Of a stretch of 64,000 nucleotides of DNA, positions 19,561-32,107 are shown in pieces. Position numbers and translations under genes: made by a program. The notes under the pieces were generated by a model, which made no database searches, was not told where the DNA came from, and was given only the letters and a program-made list of their open reading frames with translations. Source of the DNA: Apostichopus japonicus (Eukaryota; Echinodermata; Holothuroidea; Aspidochirotida; Stichopodidae); the NCBI RefSeq assembly GCF_037975245.1, contig NC_092563.1, positions 24,894,960 through 24,958,959 on the forward strand, given 5' to 3'. Within the stretch, counting starts at the first letter, position 1. Every line of letters starts with the position of its first letter.

Positions 19561-20159
19561 CATGCTGTTACACGGGCTCGAAACACCTGTATCATTTCAC
19601 ACGACCAGCACAAACAAATACCGCGTATTGGCGTTCACTAGCCACTTGGTCATGCTAACCGATACTTCCAAGTAGCTCTGAAAATGTCAGCAATTTGGTT
19701 AAATTATAATAATCTTGATGTGTCAGAAGAAGGAATGTAACCACAAATGTATTTTCTTGTCGTAATTGCCAAGTTGTGGTCTACTTCTGAGAACATTCAG
19801 CGAGTGACAAGTAGCAAGTTCTACCTTTACACATCCCGTCTTGGATAAGATTCAGTGTAGTAAGAAATCACTCCTTGAAAACCAAATAAACTATTTCCGC
19901 GACGCCATTGTTTCCTATTTTGTACGTCCACAGTTGAGTTGAGTGAGATGAGACAGTTTACTAGCAAAGGACGCTATGAAGAATGAACCTTCTGTTCAGT
20001 TTATAACTGGGGCGTCGATGATACATGGAATGGAAACATGTAAGTATTAACGAATGGGATAGATTGTGTCTCCACATGTGTCTATCCTTCTCAATTCACA
20101 ACATGTCCCATGGACGGGCAAGAAGAATGAAGAGGGTCTGGTCCACCCTGATACAATCA
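19561..20159. other. non-coding stretch
   Basis: Weak further similarity to about 15.5-15.85 kb; no gene seen. Confidence 0.35.
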
Positions 20160-20167
20160 GGAAGATG

Positions 20168-20426
20168 CAGGGGCGTAGCGAGGAATTTGCCAAGGGAGGG
20201 GCGACAACTGTAGCAGCTGTAGCAAACTATCTAAGCGTATAGCGCCACCATATTTTGGTGCGAAGCGTACAAGAACATTTTTGGCCGAAAATGCCTCCCA
20301 GATCGCTGGAAATGGCACTTCCCAGCCTTGAAGTTACATCATAGCATTTTTTATTTTGAAATTACTAGCGATATCATAAAAAATACGCCCCCTTCTCACC
20401 CCCCCCCCCCATTGGCTACGCGCCTG
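20168..20426 (+). mobile_element. hAT-type MITE with intact 8-bp target duplication
   Basis: The element starts CAGGGGCGTAGC and ends GGCTACGCGCCTG. It is flanked by perfect 8-bp direct repeats GGAAGATG (20160-20167 and 20427-20434). An 8-bp duplication with CAGGGG termini is diagnostic of hAT elements. At 259 bp it has no coding capacity. A degraded copy lies at 3138-3262 in the opposite orientation. Confidence 0.9.
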
Positions 20427-20434
20427 GGAAGATG

Positions 20435-21189
20435 CATGTGAATTCACAGAAAGACAGTAGTCAGTGGACAAACTTCAATTCATTTAACAGAAGCTGAAAA
20501 CTTGTTTAGGGAGTGGATTTACATCATCTTATCTTGTGCTGAACCGTCAATCGGAAATGTTTATCATTAAACCAACATTGAGTGCACATTAATAGCTCTT
20601 GAGCAATTTACATCTTTTTTACATTGTTTACAACAAGTATGCATAAGTTAACACATGGGAGATGAAAATATAGATATTATTGACATATAATGTTTACCAT
20701 TGGCTATAACAGTCAACTTTCTCTCTATCTGAAAGTTGTCTTCCTCGTCTATATTTCTCTCTGCTAATTGTCTGATTGTGTGAGTCGTAAAATTTTATAC
20801 ATTTTCTGTTGGATAAGATCAAACTAGATCAATCTTAAGAGGGATAAGAGGGAAAGATTTCTTGATACGGTAGTGTCTATATATAGTTTCATGTAGCAAT
20901 ATAAAAAAGAGTTAAGTTATTCTGTGAGCTCCTTTAAGCCCCTTATAGCCAACCTTAAAACAGCCCACAGATTTTACAATGCATCAATGGAAATTTTTTC
21001 TCACGCTCCATTTCAAAGAAATCGTTAAGGTAACTGTTTGTTACTTGACCTTCATTTCATCCTTCTAGAACAATGCGATTTTAGGACGCAGGTGTTCGAT
21101 CTCGACGAGTAGGCGTGTAGGGCAGATCTTGCTTTCGCTTGTAAATTGTTCTTTGGAGCAATGCGCTGATTTAAACAGTTAACATTTTG
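20435..21189. other. non-coding stretch
   Basis: No exon, RNA gene or repeat recognised. Confidence 0.35.
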
Positions 21190-21555
21190 GAGGGCGTGTT
21201 GCGATTCGACCAATCAACAGTTCGGGTATAAAAACCCATCGTAGTAGATTCTCTCGACTTTCTAGGGCTAGATTGTAATCCCCTTAGACTGGTCAGATCT
21301 ATATTCTAGACTCAAAGAGAAGGACCTGGAAATAATTGTTACCATGATGCCGGCTGTATGATTTCATTTCCAAGGTAGTGTTGCAAATCCACCAATGTAC
21401 AGTTCGGATTTAACAACCCATCGTAGTACATTCCCTCACGATTATAGGGCTAGATTGTAAGCCCCTGAGACTTTGGTCAGATCTGGATTCGGTACGCGAA
21501 TGAGAAGGATCTAAAAATAATTGCTACCATGCCGGCTGTATATTTTCATTCATTG
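21190..21555 (+). repeat. tandem duplication, ~182-bp unit, with CCAAT/TATA in unit 1
   Basis: Unit 1 (21190-21371) and unit 2 (21372-21555) share GTGTTGC, CCAAT, ACAGTTCGG, CCCATCGTAGTA, AGGGCTAGATTGTAA, GTCAGATCT, AATAATTG and GCCGGCTGTAT in order. Unit 1 has CCAAT at 21210-21214 and TATAAAA at 21227-21233, a spacing compatible with a Pol II core promoter. Unit 2 keeps CCAAT but has lost the TATA. No credible coding exon follows either, so promoter activity is only a possibility. Confidence 0.6.
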
Positions 21556-22740
21556 AGCTTTTCCTACTTTTACATTCATATTTCTTATTAATTTTTGAGA
21601 GAAGGAGAAAAGCCACCCAAGCCGAAAAGGTGTGAGCTTATATTTGTTCTTAACGTGTAGCATGTTATGCATTTATATGCCAGGGTGTAATAACACACTA
21701 ACACGTGTTATGTTTTGGGAGCATGCGAGAGCTAGATACAATACAGTAAATCGTAGTGGTATTATAAATATTGTTTTATTTTTTATTTTTTATATTTTTT
21801 ATTTTTATATAGCCTAATATAAAATATTTTTTGATTTTTGATTTTTCATATTTTTTTATATTTTTATATATTTTTTTAACACAGGCCGCAATAAAATGTG
21901 CCTCTGGCTTCACACGTGTTATCATGTTATAACACAGATGCATATAAATGCGCAATATTTTCAAGTCGAAAACGCTATTATAAGCAACTGTACAATTCGG
22001 TTCGGGTGGAAAAGCATAATTCAACGGAAATTCAACTTCGAACCTGCCATGGTTCATTTGGAGTGCTCACGTCTTTAATTGATATTCTTCGTAGCCTTAC
22101 CGTTGAATAAACCCGTGTCCGCTATAGCAGATGCCAGCAATAGTCCCATCCCGTAACATAACATGAGATTCCATTTACTTACAAGACAAAGATAGTTCAT
22201 TATGCATGTATAATGTCATATGTTACTATGTTACTATGCATTTACAATGAATTTTCACTAAATGAATGTTACATGTGTCTTCTATCCAGTTAAATGTTAA
22301 GAATGTTCACGAAAACAATGTACTCTATCACGAAATACTTAAATTATTGGAAACTCCAAAATGTCATTTAAATTTGGTCAATAATATCGAAAAGTCTCTC
22401 AACTCATTTTGTGTTTGTTAATGAAACTCGTGATTATAGAGAGGTCTTCCTTCTTCTATAGAAGAAGTTATCTTTACCACCCACCCACGCCATTTGAATT
22501 TGGTTTTCTATTTTGTTTATTACAGGAAGCGCGCACATTGCTACTTCTTTCTGGCTTATGCTGTTTTCCTTGGTTACTTTTTTTCTGTAATAACTGCAAA
22601 TTTGGATTCGAAAATGATTATTATGCATGTGTCGGAAATTCCCCCCCCCCCCCCAATAAAAACGAACTCGCCCACATCATCCCAATGCGCGAAGTAAAGA
22701 CAACTTTCATGGTTAGGAATCACACTTGTTGACTGTTTTT
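21556..22740. other. non-coding, AT-rich block
   Basis: About 21776-21882 is a TTTTTATAT-type low-complexity block flanked by AACACGTGTTAT and CACGTGTTATCATG. A poly-C run lies at about 22640-22655. No gene seen. Confidence 0.4.
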
Positions 22741-25070
22741 CAGTTGTGTTTAGCATCTCATCAACATGAAGACAGGTAAGTATCATTGCATGTAAATACC
22801 CAAACTAGTGAGGTTCAGTCTTTTGTTGTTGTAACAATCAATGTTTTGGATATTGTATCAGAAGGTGAAAGCAATCTAGGAATCACATATAATGAGGAAC
22901 ATTTCTACTGTGGAAATTAATCAGTTGCCATGGTGAATGGTAGGACGCTGCTACTGAATGAGGCATATGACATAAATATCCATATACTTCTGGCCATGCT
23001 GAATACACATGATCTGCAAAGTTATATTTTATATTTTCTGCCAAAACAACCCATTTCTGATAAAGAAAGCTCTGACACCCTTGTTGCAAATAATGGGACC
23101 TGCTCTATATTTAATAATATTGAAGTGACATGAATATACAGGTTTGCTGTAAATAAGTTGACTGCAAACGATGAAACAAAGATATGTAAAACTCACTTTT
23201 ACCAAGTAGAAATAAAACTACAAATCAGAGACTTGTCATCTACAATATAACATTAAGGAGAGGCTCAAGATACAATTGTACAATTAAATGTTGTACACTG
23301 AAGATTTGTTTTTGTTTTTTTGCTTTGAAATTTCCAACTGAGGATACATGCACTTTAATTCAACCAACTGCCAATAGCTCAAGTAAATTCACAATATAAA
23401 AGTGATAACTTCAGCAATAGCTTCAAGTTACGCATTCCACACTTGGCTGAGAGTAAGTGACCAATCAGTTGTGAAGACAAATCAATATTTTTAAGACTTT
23501 GAAAGAATGATGTGCATGGAAGTATATGAAGAGAATATTGTTATTGTAATGGTTTCAGTGACCTCAAATAACCCCTGCATGCATAACTTGTAGATGGTAT
23601 CAATCACCTTGCAACTCATTTTTCTGTGGGACTTTTAACTTGATGGCATAAGTTGTAGTTTAATGTAAGGCAAAATGAAGCATGTCTTTGTTGTACCAAA
23701 CACAGTTTTAGTTGCTTAACTTTTGTATAGCTGTGGATTCTCTCATAGCTGTGATCACAATTATCGCTCAACTGCCTGCACCAGTTAGCATTAATGAGGT
23801 TTAACCATGACTCTTTAATTACTATAAAGAACAGGCTGCAGCGGCTAGGTCACTTTAATTACTTGCAAACATTTCGTAATCACAAAAAATGTTCACACTT
23901 GACACACCTAAGCTGAATATCATGTTCAACTTTGCATTTTGTTTACCCTTCTATGAAATTGGTATATAAATTGTAACCATGACTTCAAAGAGATGAAGGG
24001 CACATCTTCGGTAGATAAGCGTACAGCATTCCATAGCAATATATCAGAACATTTGGTATGGAGATATTTGACTTATACTTAACAGTTTTTTAGTTGCATT
24101 TCATTGAACAGTGATTAACATCAAAGGACTGCAGCCTTCAATTTTTTTTTTCACGTAGTCGGTAAAAGTATTAGGAGGCTCAATTTTGTGTTTCATCTAC
24201 GCTGGCATGGCTTTTAGCTCCTCTTAGGACATATCATCCATTTTTGCTGATAAAATGACACATAACAGCAGAAAGAGTTATTTCTTTCTGCACCTAACAG
24301 AAGCTGGTCACATTTGTCAGAGTTTATTTATTAATTAAAAGCAATTCCAACGGTCTCTGTCGGAGTTCTATACCATGTTTGAATACTTACTGAGTTTATA
24401 TCTTTATAAACATTCCTCTTTCAAGAGACTTCTGATAGGCCAATGAAAATCGCCAAAACTGTAAATGTGTCCCCTTTTGAATGTTGTTAACTTCAGAAAT
24501 CAATGCCTATAAGGAGCCCCTTCTATGGGCAGTTCAATTTATTGAGATTAACACCAATTGCATGATCTGCTGTGCCTAATATGGAAATAAAATCTGCCTA
24601 ACTGACAGTACCCCAAAACCTACCCCTAGAGGGTATAATCGAAGAATATGAGCAGCATGAGATCTTACATATATCAAATTGACATAGAAAGCTCTTTTAA
24701 CAAATGTAATAATCCAATAATTCATATACAGGTCTGTGTTCGTGAGGCCTATAACATCAAGAGTGCCAAGCTGTCACCTAGTTATGTGGTGCTTCCTTTT
24801 TCATTTCTCATGTATGGAAACAAATGGATGTAAGGATAAAAAGTGACTAGTTTTAGCCTAACCCTACATGATTGCATGGGTAGGCTTAGCTTAATGAGCC
24901 TCCCCTCACTGACCGCTGATCATTAAGATTGAAGTATAGTCTAGATTGGTATTAACCATACACAAATGTCATGGTTTTTATAAAGTAATAGTATAAAAAC
25001 ATCATTTTTGTCATTAAATTTCACATCACCAATACATATAACCTAAAACAGCTTATCATATAGTATGTAT

Positions 25071-25110
<40 letters not shown>

Positions 25111-27109
25111 GTGCTACATACAAAAACACATCCTATTGCTTTCAATTCACTGCCCTCGGTGAAACTACTATTCCATTCTGAGACTTCCAAAATGACCTTA
25201 CAGGATCCATATAGAATCCTTTTAGATTTCAAGATTTAAGAGAGTTTCTCGTGGTTTCAATTAGAATAATGGTTTTCGAACCCACGATATCAGATTGATC
25301 TTGCGCATAAGTTCTGGAAATGGGTTATTGTTAAACCATCAGCCAACCCATCACTCTTTGAGGTTTATTTACGTTTAGTTTGATATTGATAACTCTGCAG
25401 TCTGGATTACGATGATTTATAGGGAAAGACTGCAGCCAAATTGGTTATCACAATAATTAATGGCGTCATATGGTTTGTTTTGAAAAATACAGAAAATGGC
25501 ATTGAAAATGTATAACAGATGATGGAGTGCTAGGTTGCTGACCGTGTCCGTGTACAAAACATTTTTGTTACTACTATACAGCGAAACTCGCCAGTTATGA
25601 GTCAGTTTAACCCTGTTGACCGAATGTAGAATGTATATTTTAATACTGAACGAGAAATATGTTACAGATGTTGCCACGAGGGGGGAAACGGTGTAGATAT
25701 CTTTCTTCATATCTACGCTGAACTGTTTTGATTGATATTCTCTGATATTATACAAGAACTCTTAAATATATTCCCTTTTTAATGTAACGCGACTATAAAT
25801 TTAGTACGAAATATTTAAAGTCTGAAGTATCGAATGCTATAAGTGTTATTGAATTGTTGTTGAGAAACTGACTAAAATTTCAACTGCTGTAATCCATACA
25901 TTCAAGAGGCTCGTGATGTTGCATTTCCTATCAACTTCGAAACTTGATATAAGGCTTCTCTCTCATTATGACGTCAAAAGACGGCATTCTTGGATGACAT
26001 GTAATGTAAGGTTTGTAGTAATCTAGTCGCAGATGATCTTGTGAACACAAATCTGTTTCGCCTCTCTACTGAAGGTTTGAATCTAAAAACAGAGCCAAAA
26101 AGAGGTTGAAATGTAAGTAACAGGTGACATTAAGCTGTATACTTGTTTTGTCATCAGTTGGCTCATTTAAATGTACATTGAATTATTTTGTTCCTTGTTC
26201 TATGCATATCGAAAACTCATTTACTAGTTTACTTATAGTTGCGAAACATTTGGAGTCAACAACGGACGGCTGTGAACTTAATTTTTTAATTCACAAGTCA
26301 TATAACATCTTGTGATCGTAAACAAACCGAATATTGTATGGTTATTTCAAGTAAAATGGAATGGAATTTCATAAAGTTTCTTATCATGTAATCAGTTATA
26401 TTTAGCTCCAAACAATGTAAAACAAAACACAATAATCTGGATACTGCTTAAAAATAATACAAAGAAGAAACACTTAAGTTAATGAAGTTTAAAAAATCTT
26501 GTTAAAGTTTCTTATTGCTAGTTCACTTTAAAGGCATTTAAACTTCACAATAATCTTTATGAATAATCAAGAACTTAATTTCTCTTTAATATTCCTTGTA
26601 TTAAATGGCCATTTAGTATACGATATAATTAATATCCTCTGCGTTTCTTTTATCTATGCATCATTCATGAGCAAGCATCTTTTACTAGCTGTTACCATAC
26701 TATATCTTTGTTAGCTTAAATGAACAAATCTGCTCTGTTACATAAATGTTGATATTATAAATATTGTAATGTTTCATGTAGTTTTCATGTTTTACAGAAC
26801 TTCGACACAGAAATGTAGAAAGGAAGACGAACGAAATGATAAAGTGCAGACGCTTCCAAAAGAGTCATTCTTGTCTTGATTTTATTGCTGTATTGTGTTA
26901 TTGATGTTTTGCTCTAGCCATTCTCATACAAAATATATCCCTTTTTTTATTAAATGTTTATTCAGAAGTGTTCTGTGCTTCTGCCATGTTTGTGTTACAG
27001 TTCATTATTGATCTGATTTCAGGAACAATACACTCGATAATTCTCCCTCATCTACACTAACCTATAGGCCTAGCTGAATAAAAACTAATAATCTTCAGGG
27101 TAATATAGC
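22741..27109. other. long stretch without a recognised gene
   Basis: AT-rich sequence with isolated splice-like sites, for example ATGAAGACAG followed by GTAAGTATC at 22766-22784 after a pyrimidine-rich acceptor. A CA/TA microsatellite lies at 25070-25111. Open frames up to 112 codons have no family resemblance and are within chance expectation. Confidence 0.35.
25070..25111. repeat. CA/TA compound microsatellite
   Basis: About ten ACAC dinucleotides run directly into about twelve AT dinucleotides. Confidence 0.9.
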
Positions 27110-27485
27110 TACAAGCCACGCCCACATTTTTGCCAATCAAATCGCACACGCGTTGGTTTTTTTCATTATTAACAATACTATACACAGCTTAAACGCAGCA
27201 GCTAGTGAAACGTGGATGTAAATGCGTTATTGCATTGGTAGTGGCCGTGTTGAATGCAGCGAGATACGGTGCTGTTTCATTGTGAAGTCAGTAGAATCCC
27301 CTTGATATTTTTCTAGTGTTTTCAAAACACATCGGCAGTATAGTCAGTCCGATATCGTTGTTGTTCGAAAGCATATATCGTATGCATTCAGTATAAGGAA
27401 CGTACCTCGAGGCTGATACAACTGTTTCCTTTAGCCTGCCAATAAAACCGAACTTCTTCTTGGACCATCCTTATACTCCTTACAG

Positions 27486-29039
27486 GTAAAATTTCATTAT
27501 CATATTTCTTTCCAAACATAAAATTGTTGGGCTTCATATTGGGTTTCATCTTGTTATAATTGTCACTAAATTTGAAACGTACTGACAGGAAAGGTTACTA
27601 TCGCGCGGATATAGATTCCGCTCTCGACGGTAGTTGAACGTGTCTGTTTGTGACATAAGTTGATTAGGTGCTTTATATTTATCAGGAATTGAGTAAGGTT
27701 TTCAATTGCAACATTAGACGCAATATGTCGTTTGTAATTCGGTTAACTAACGTTTCTTGTTAAAGCTTTGTCGTAAATTTCGTCTGCCTCAAAGACGATC
27801 AAGTGAAAGCACCATAGCACATATAGCATATACCACCCAACATATTCATTGTTTGCTTATCTTATCTCTAAATTAGTTGCGTGAGAAGCATCCAGGTGTC
27901 AATTAGTGGTTCTTATGTAAAGGTTGTGTTCTTGGTAAGAGTCTTTGGTATATGGCTAATAGGCCTATATGTGTTTTGCTTGGCGATATCTTACACGCTG
28001 TCTTACATTACGGGTCTCATTTTTACCGGTACGATGGCAGTAAACAAATTAATGAAGGGTTGCAGTACCGTTTAAATTTCTTTCTGATCATTTGCAATGT
28101 TAAAGTAACAGTTACTTTTAAACTAAAATGCAACATATTACTTTTTAATTAGAACATGTTGCAGTCTTAACGTAAACAATGTAAGGTAGATTTTGTTCTT
28201 GGGAGACTTGGGCTCCATAGAAGTACAGAACACTCTTAACTTTCAATTGTTACCGAAAGAACAAGTTTAACGTTTGACACGAATACAAATGCACCTATAT
28301 GTCAAGTATGTTCAATTTTATTGTTGTAAGTGTCTTTCTCTCTCATTTCCTTTGGTTGCGAACAGCATTTAACTTAAAGAAAAGAAGTTGGTGTATTACT
28401 GATAAACGGGGGAAACTGTTATACAACTATGATGCAGTTAGAGAAAGGCTGGATCTAGAGTGAGATGCAAAAATAAAATTAAGTGGGAATTGAAACTTTT
28501 TTTTACAGGAAAGAATGTCGGCATGGCAGTGAAGTCAATGCGACTTACTGAGTTCTGTTAGCTTAGAAGAAGTCTTGGATATTCGGATTATTTATCGTGT
28601 CGGCTTACTTTAATCCGTAGCTGCAAATGAATTGTTTTATTTTTATCTGGCATGGCAGGTCGTTTCTGAATTTTAAGCGGAGAACTGCCGTGGTGTTTAT
28701 ATTTAGTACCCAGAAATTGTCTTTACCTATTCTAGATTTGTCTGTTCAAGGATGTTTTGTTCCATGGCAATATCACGTCAATTCTCAATCGAATGAGTTG
28801 GTTGATTGAAGTGATTTATTTCAGGTTGGTTGATTTGTTGTTTTGATCGCCGATCTATGTTGAGTCATTCTCATTCTTAAAAGGTTCGTATGTTGTAAAT
28901 ATTGCAGTGGATGAGGTAAATTAAAGAGAGGCAGATTAATTTCTGCCAGATTCGGAACGTGCGTGTAGTTTGGTTGCTCTGAAAGGCCCCAGTAGAATCG
29001 ACAAGGAAGCACGTCTTACTATTTTTTTTTGTACATGGC
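27486..29039. other. non-coding stretch
   Basis: Begins at a strong GTAAAA donor-like site that could end a 5' untranslated exon (see findings). The right part may include unrecognisable 3' sequence of the Penelope-like relic. Confidence 0.3.
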
Positions 29040-30040
29040 GATTATCTTGTATTTTATGTTTTGTTTGCCTCGGATGAAGTGTCACCCTGAAATGATGCCC
29101 CGAACTAAAATGTCCAGTGGGTTTCTAGGTCTTGCAATTGAAATGACAGCCGGGTGTGTGGAAATGGAATGTTTCTGGTACAATGACGTAGGTGGCAACA
29201 GCTTGGTGAGAGGTAGTTGTGCTTGTTTGTGGGTTTATTGAACAAGTCTTTTTAGATTGAGACAATTTGTAGGGTCACAGAGGTGTCCAGAAAATAAACG
29301 TCATGTCTAGAAAATCATTCTGCGGTGAATTTGCTTTTGTGATGAAACGAGTTTATGTCATCAATGAAAAGTTTTAGATTTGCCTCACCAGGGGTCCATG
29401 TCATGGAGATATCTTCAATGAAACGTACGCACGTGTGGAGTTTCAAGTTTTGTCGAGACAGAAATGTTGTCTGGAGTTTCCCCATAAAGATGTTGGCAAA
29501 AAGAGAATCCCTATTTGGCACCCATTGCGGTGCCATGAATCTTGAGGTATAGTGTTTGTTGCTAAATACAGATTGTATAGTCAAATTAAGTTTTACCACC
29601 AATTGCTTTGTAAGCGTTTGTCAGTGCATGCCGAAATGCCTTCTTCGTTAGGAATATTGGTGTTTAATGAAGAAAAAACCAAGGTTACTAACAGAATAGA
29701 AGAGTGAATATTGTTTATATGTCCCCAGTTTTCCGAATATACTCCGTATAGTGTCCTGAACAGAGGACGGATGGGCTGAAACAAGAGATTGGATAACAAG
29801 ATCCACGAATTTGGATTTTTTTGTCAGTGGCCGTTCCATTACCAGAGATTATGGGCCTCCCATGATTGCCTTCCTTCTAACTTTTGGGCAGAAAATAGAA
29901 GCGACCAGGTTTAGGTTCGTTTTCAAGGCCGGTATTTTTTTTTGGTCTAACTAGAATCAATTTGCTGGTTCAGTTCGTGAATGGTTTTGCGACAAATACT
30001 TATTTGCACAGCCATTGATTTTAAGCCAAGCCTTCTTTAA
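29040..30040 (-). pseudogene. Penelope-like element reverse transcriptase relic
   Basis: Read on the minus strand, conserved Penelope reverse-transcriptase blocks appear in the correct order but in shifting frames. They are GRFYFLPKS (about 29890-29925), GRPIISGNG (about 29835-29863), FVDLVIQSLV...VQDT (about 29760-29815) and LVTLVFSSLNTNIPNEEG (29641-29695). LFANIFM and RFIEDISMTWTPGEANL follow (about 29380-29500), then DVYFLDTSVTL and KPTNKHNYLSP (about 29140-29300). The enzyme would copy element RNA at chromosome ends or nicks. This copy is dead: the motif A aspartate (usual LVTLDVSSLYTNIP) is valine, the first aspartate of the YIDD box is glutamate, and stops and frameshifts occur throughout. 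The GIY-YIG domain is not recognisable at its 3' side. It is probably a different copy from the fragment at 13.2-13.8 kb. Confidence 0.75.
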
Positions 30041-31717
30041 AATGCCTTTCAAACTAGAAAGGCTGTCGCTACCAGAGTAGGGTAAAACCGGCAGCACGGA
30101 CCTGATTTTTAAGTCCTTTTGATACCGTTTTTTTTACGGTATATTCTGTAGTTCACGGAAAAGCGATGTCGATCCCTAACCCGTTTTACGTAAAGGCGTC
30201 GCAGAGTTTTTAATGAGATACATACAGAACCCATCTTTAAGTTAAGGAAGCTCACAACCAATCGGTCAGAGAAAATAAGGGGCATGAATGTGACATTTGT
30301 AATTACAAATGTAATGTGGCATGGCGTTGTTCTCCTTAAAAAACATACCACAACACTTCAACTTCCAACGTGTAAATACTGGGCCTCTGCAGTCAATGAA
30401 TTTGTCGTCCTTGAGATCAATCAGCTTGTTCCTTGGAGACTGTATTTCTCGCGTCTGTGATTTCTAAGGACTAATTTTGGCATGTGTTATGTTACGGATG
30501 AGTTATGTTTTGATGGAAAGAAATCCAGGCTACCTCTGATTATGTTTTTTCTTCTCCATAAGGCTAATTCAAATCCAAAGCCCAACACCCTTGTTTATTT
30601 CTAAGTCGTTGTCAGCTTATTGAGCTCCCTGTCTGAATTTAGGGAGAATTTTACTCATCCCTTGTAGACTGCTCTGTTTTTTACATTACAATATGAAGTT
30701 TGTAGTTGTACACATCTTTATAGTCTGGTACACACAGTACTGCGTAATAATGTCGAAAAGCTTATATTCAGAATGATAACAGATAATAACCAGTAAAGTT
30801 GTATCTTTGTCAATGCTTTAGCCTTGCATTGCCATTTTGTACTTCCCTGGTACCTATTCATATTATTGTCCAGTGCCAAATTCAGCAAACAACAGAATTC
30901 CATAGGTTTAATGAACATTTGTTATATGAGAAAGTACGTTTCCGTGTCCAGTCAGTGATTTTGAATTTTTCTATGAACACAGACGAGAAAAACGCACTGG
31001 ATGCACGTTCGTTCGAAACTTGATCCGACCTTCCTCTGCTTAAGTATTGTTTTTATGCTGAGATCTACAGAATATCCATCGTTACAAAAGAGACTTAAAT
31101 TATATGACGAACACTATAGAGATTTTGTAAATGTACTTTCGACCGATAAATTATGGAACTTATGTTAAGATACCTAGATCTTATTCAGTTTACCGTCTCG
31201 AATGATTACAGTTTCGTGATATGACATATTTCCCTAACAAAATACAGAAAAAACAAATCCCCAGTAGCCTAATGGTTCTTGACAGTGAGAAGATGGGGGA
31301 TAACTGTTGTCGACAGTTTCTATATTGTATAGGTATCCTACAAAATGAAGGTCTGCAGGCATTGCATGTTTCGCTTAACCAAGAGACCTCGGGGACGTTT
31401 ATGTCATCTTTCACGGCAAATGGTCTGTCTACTATAATTCAAATCTCGATATCAGACCTTCTGAAGATGTTCGCTTTCAACCTCAACAAGGTCGTCAAAG
31501 TATTACCGTTTGTCTTTGGCTTTTACTTGTGACCATGAAGCGTTACATGAGATTGAATTATTCATTCCGCTATATTCCGTCCTCTAACTCAGTAATACAA
31601 AAGTGGGTTGCTTTAAGTAAGTCTGCTGATATTTCTGTACGTCAGTAGAAGAATAGCTGAAGGTTACTGTATGTGTATAGACGTCAGCAGGACTATAGTT
31701 TATGGCAAAACTAGGGC
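30041..31717. other. non-coding stretch, possibly 5' part of Penelope relic
   Basis: At 31360-31400 the minus strand reads CCCCGAGG, a small TCTTGGTTAAG stem-loop, then CGAAAC. This is loosely hammerhead-like, at about the distance expected for an upstream terminal repeat. Otherwise no exon is seen. Confidence 0.25.
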
Positions 31718-32107
31718 TCATTTAAAGGTATTACAGTTGTGACTGACAGGTGGCCTAGTATGGAGCATAACATTGTATTTCCATACAATTTCCAGGGCAT
31801 ATACCATGCCCCTCCACAGCCCAACGTGAACAAGGCAGGACCTGAGTTGGAGGGGCATCAACAATGTAAAGAGTGGCATCAACAAGTTATTGAAGGATTC
31901 AACACTCGTGTTTTGTAACTTCTTAACACGCGGTGGCACAGATAGGTGGGTGGGTGGGTTAGATAGTCCGCACGGCTGGGGTCGGCGGCACGGTCCACCT
32001 GTGGCGGTCTGGTTATGGTCCTTGAACGGGGTCAATTGCTTACAGCATGACGTTAACGAAGAGAGGCGCACTGCATGAGCCATAGACGAAATGATTACCG
32101 TAATCAT
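31718..32107 (-). other. unrecognised 129-codon open frame, GC-richer than surroundings
   Basis: The minus-strand frame opens with an ATG-containing stretch and is rich in Leu, Pro and Ser. I recognise no domain, signal peptide or catalytic motif. The DNA contains an internal near-repeat (GGGGCATCAACAATG and GTGGCATCAACAAG). It may be a piece of an unrecognised repeat or a chance frame. Confidence 0.15.

Noticed and set aside
25417-25755. 112-codon minus-strand frame
   Set aside because: Within chance length for AT-rich 64 kb in six frames; no motif.
22744-26890. Mini-gene joining ATGAAGACAG (22766-22775) to an acceptor at about 26797 giving a 38-residue protein
   Set aside because: Phases fit, but both sites are common by chance and the product resembles nothing known.
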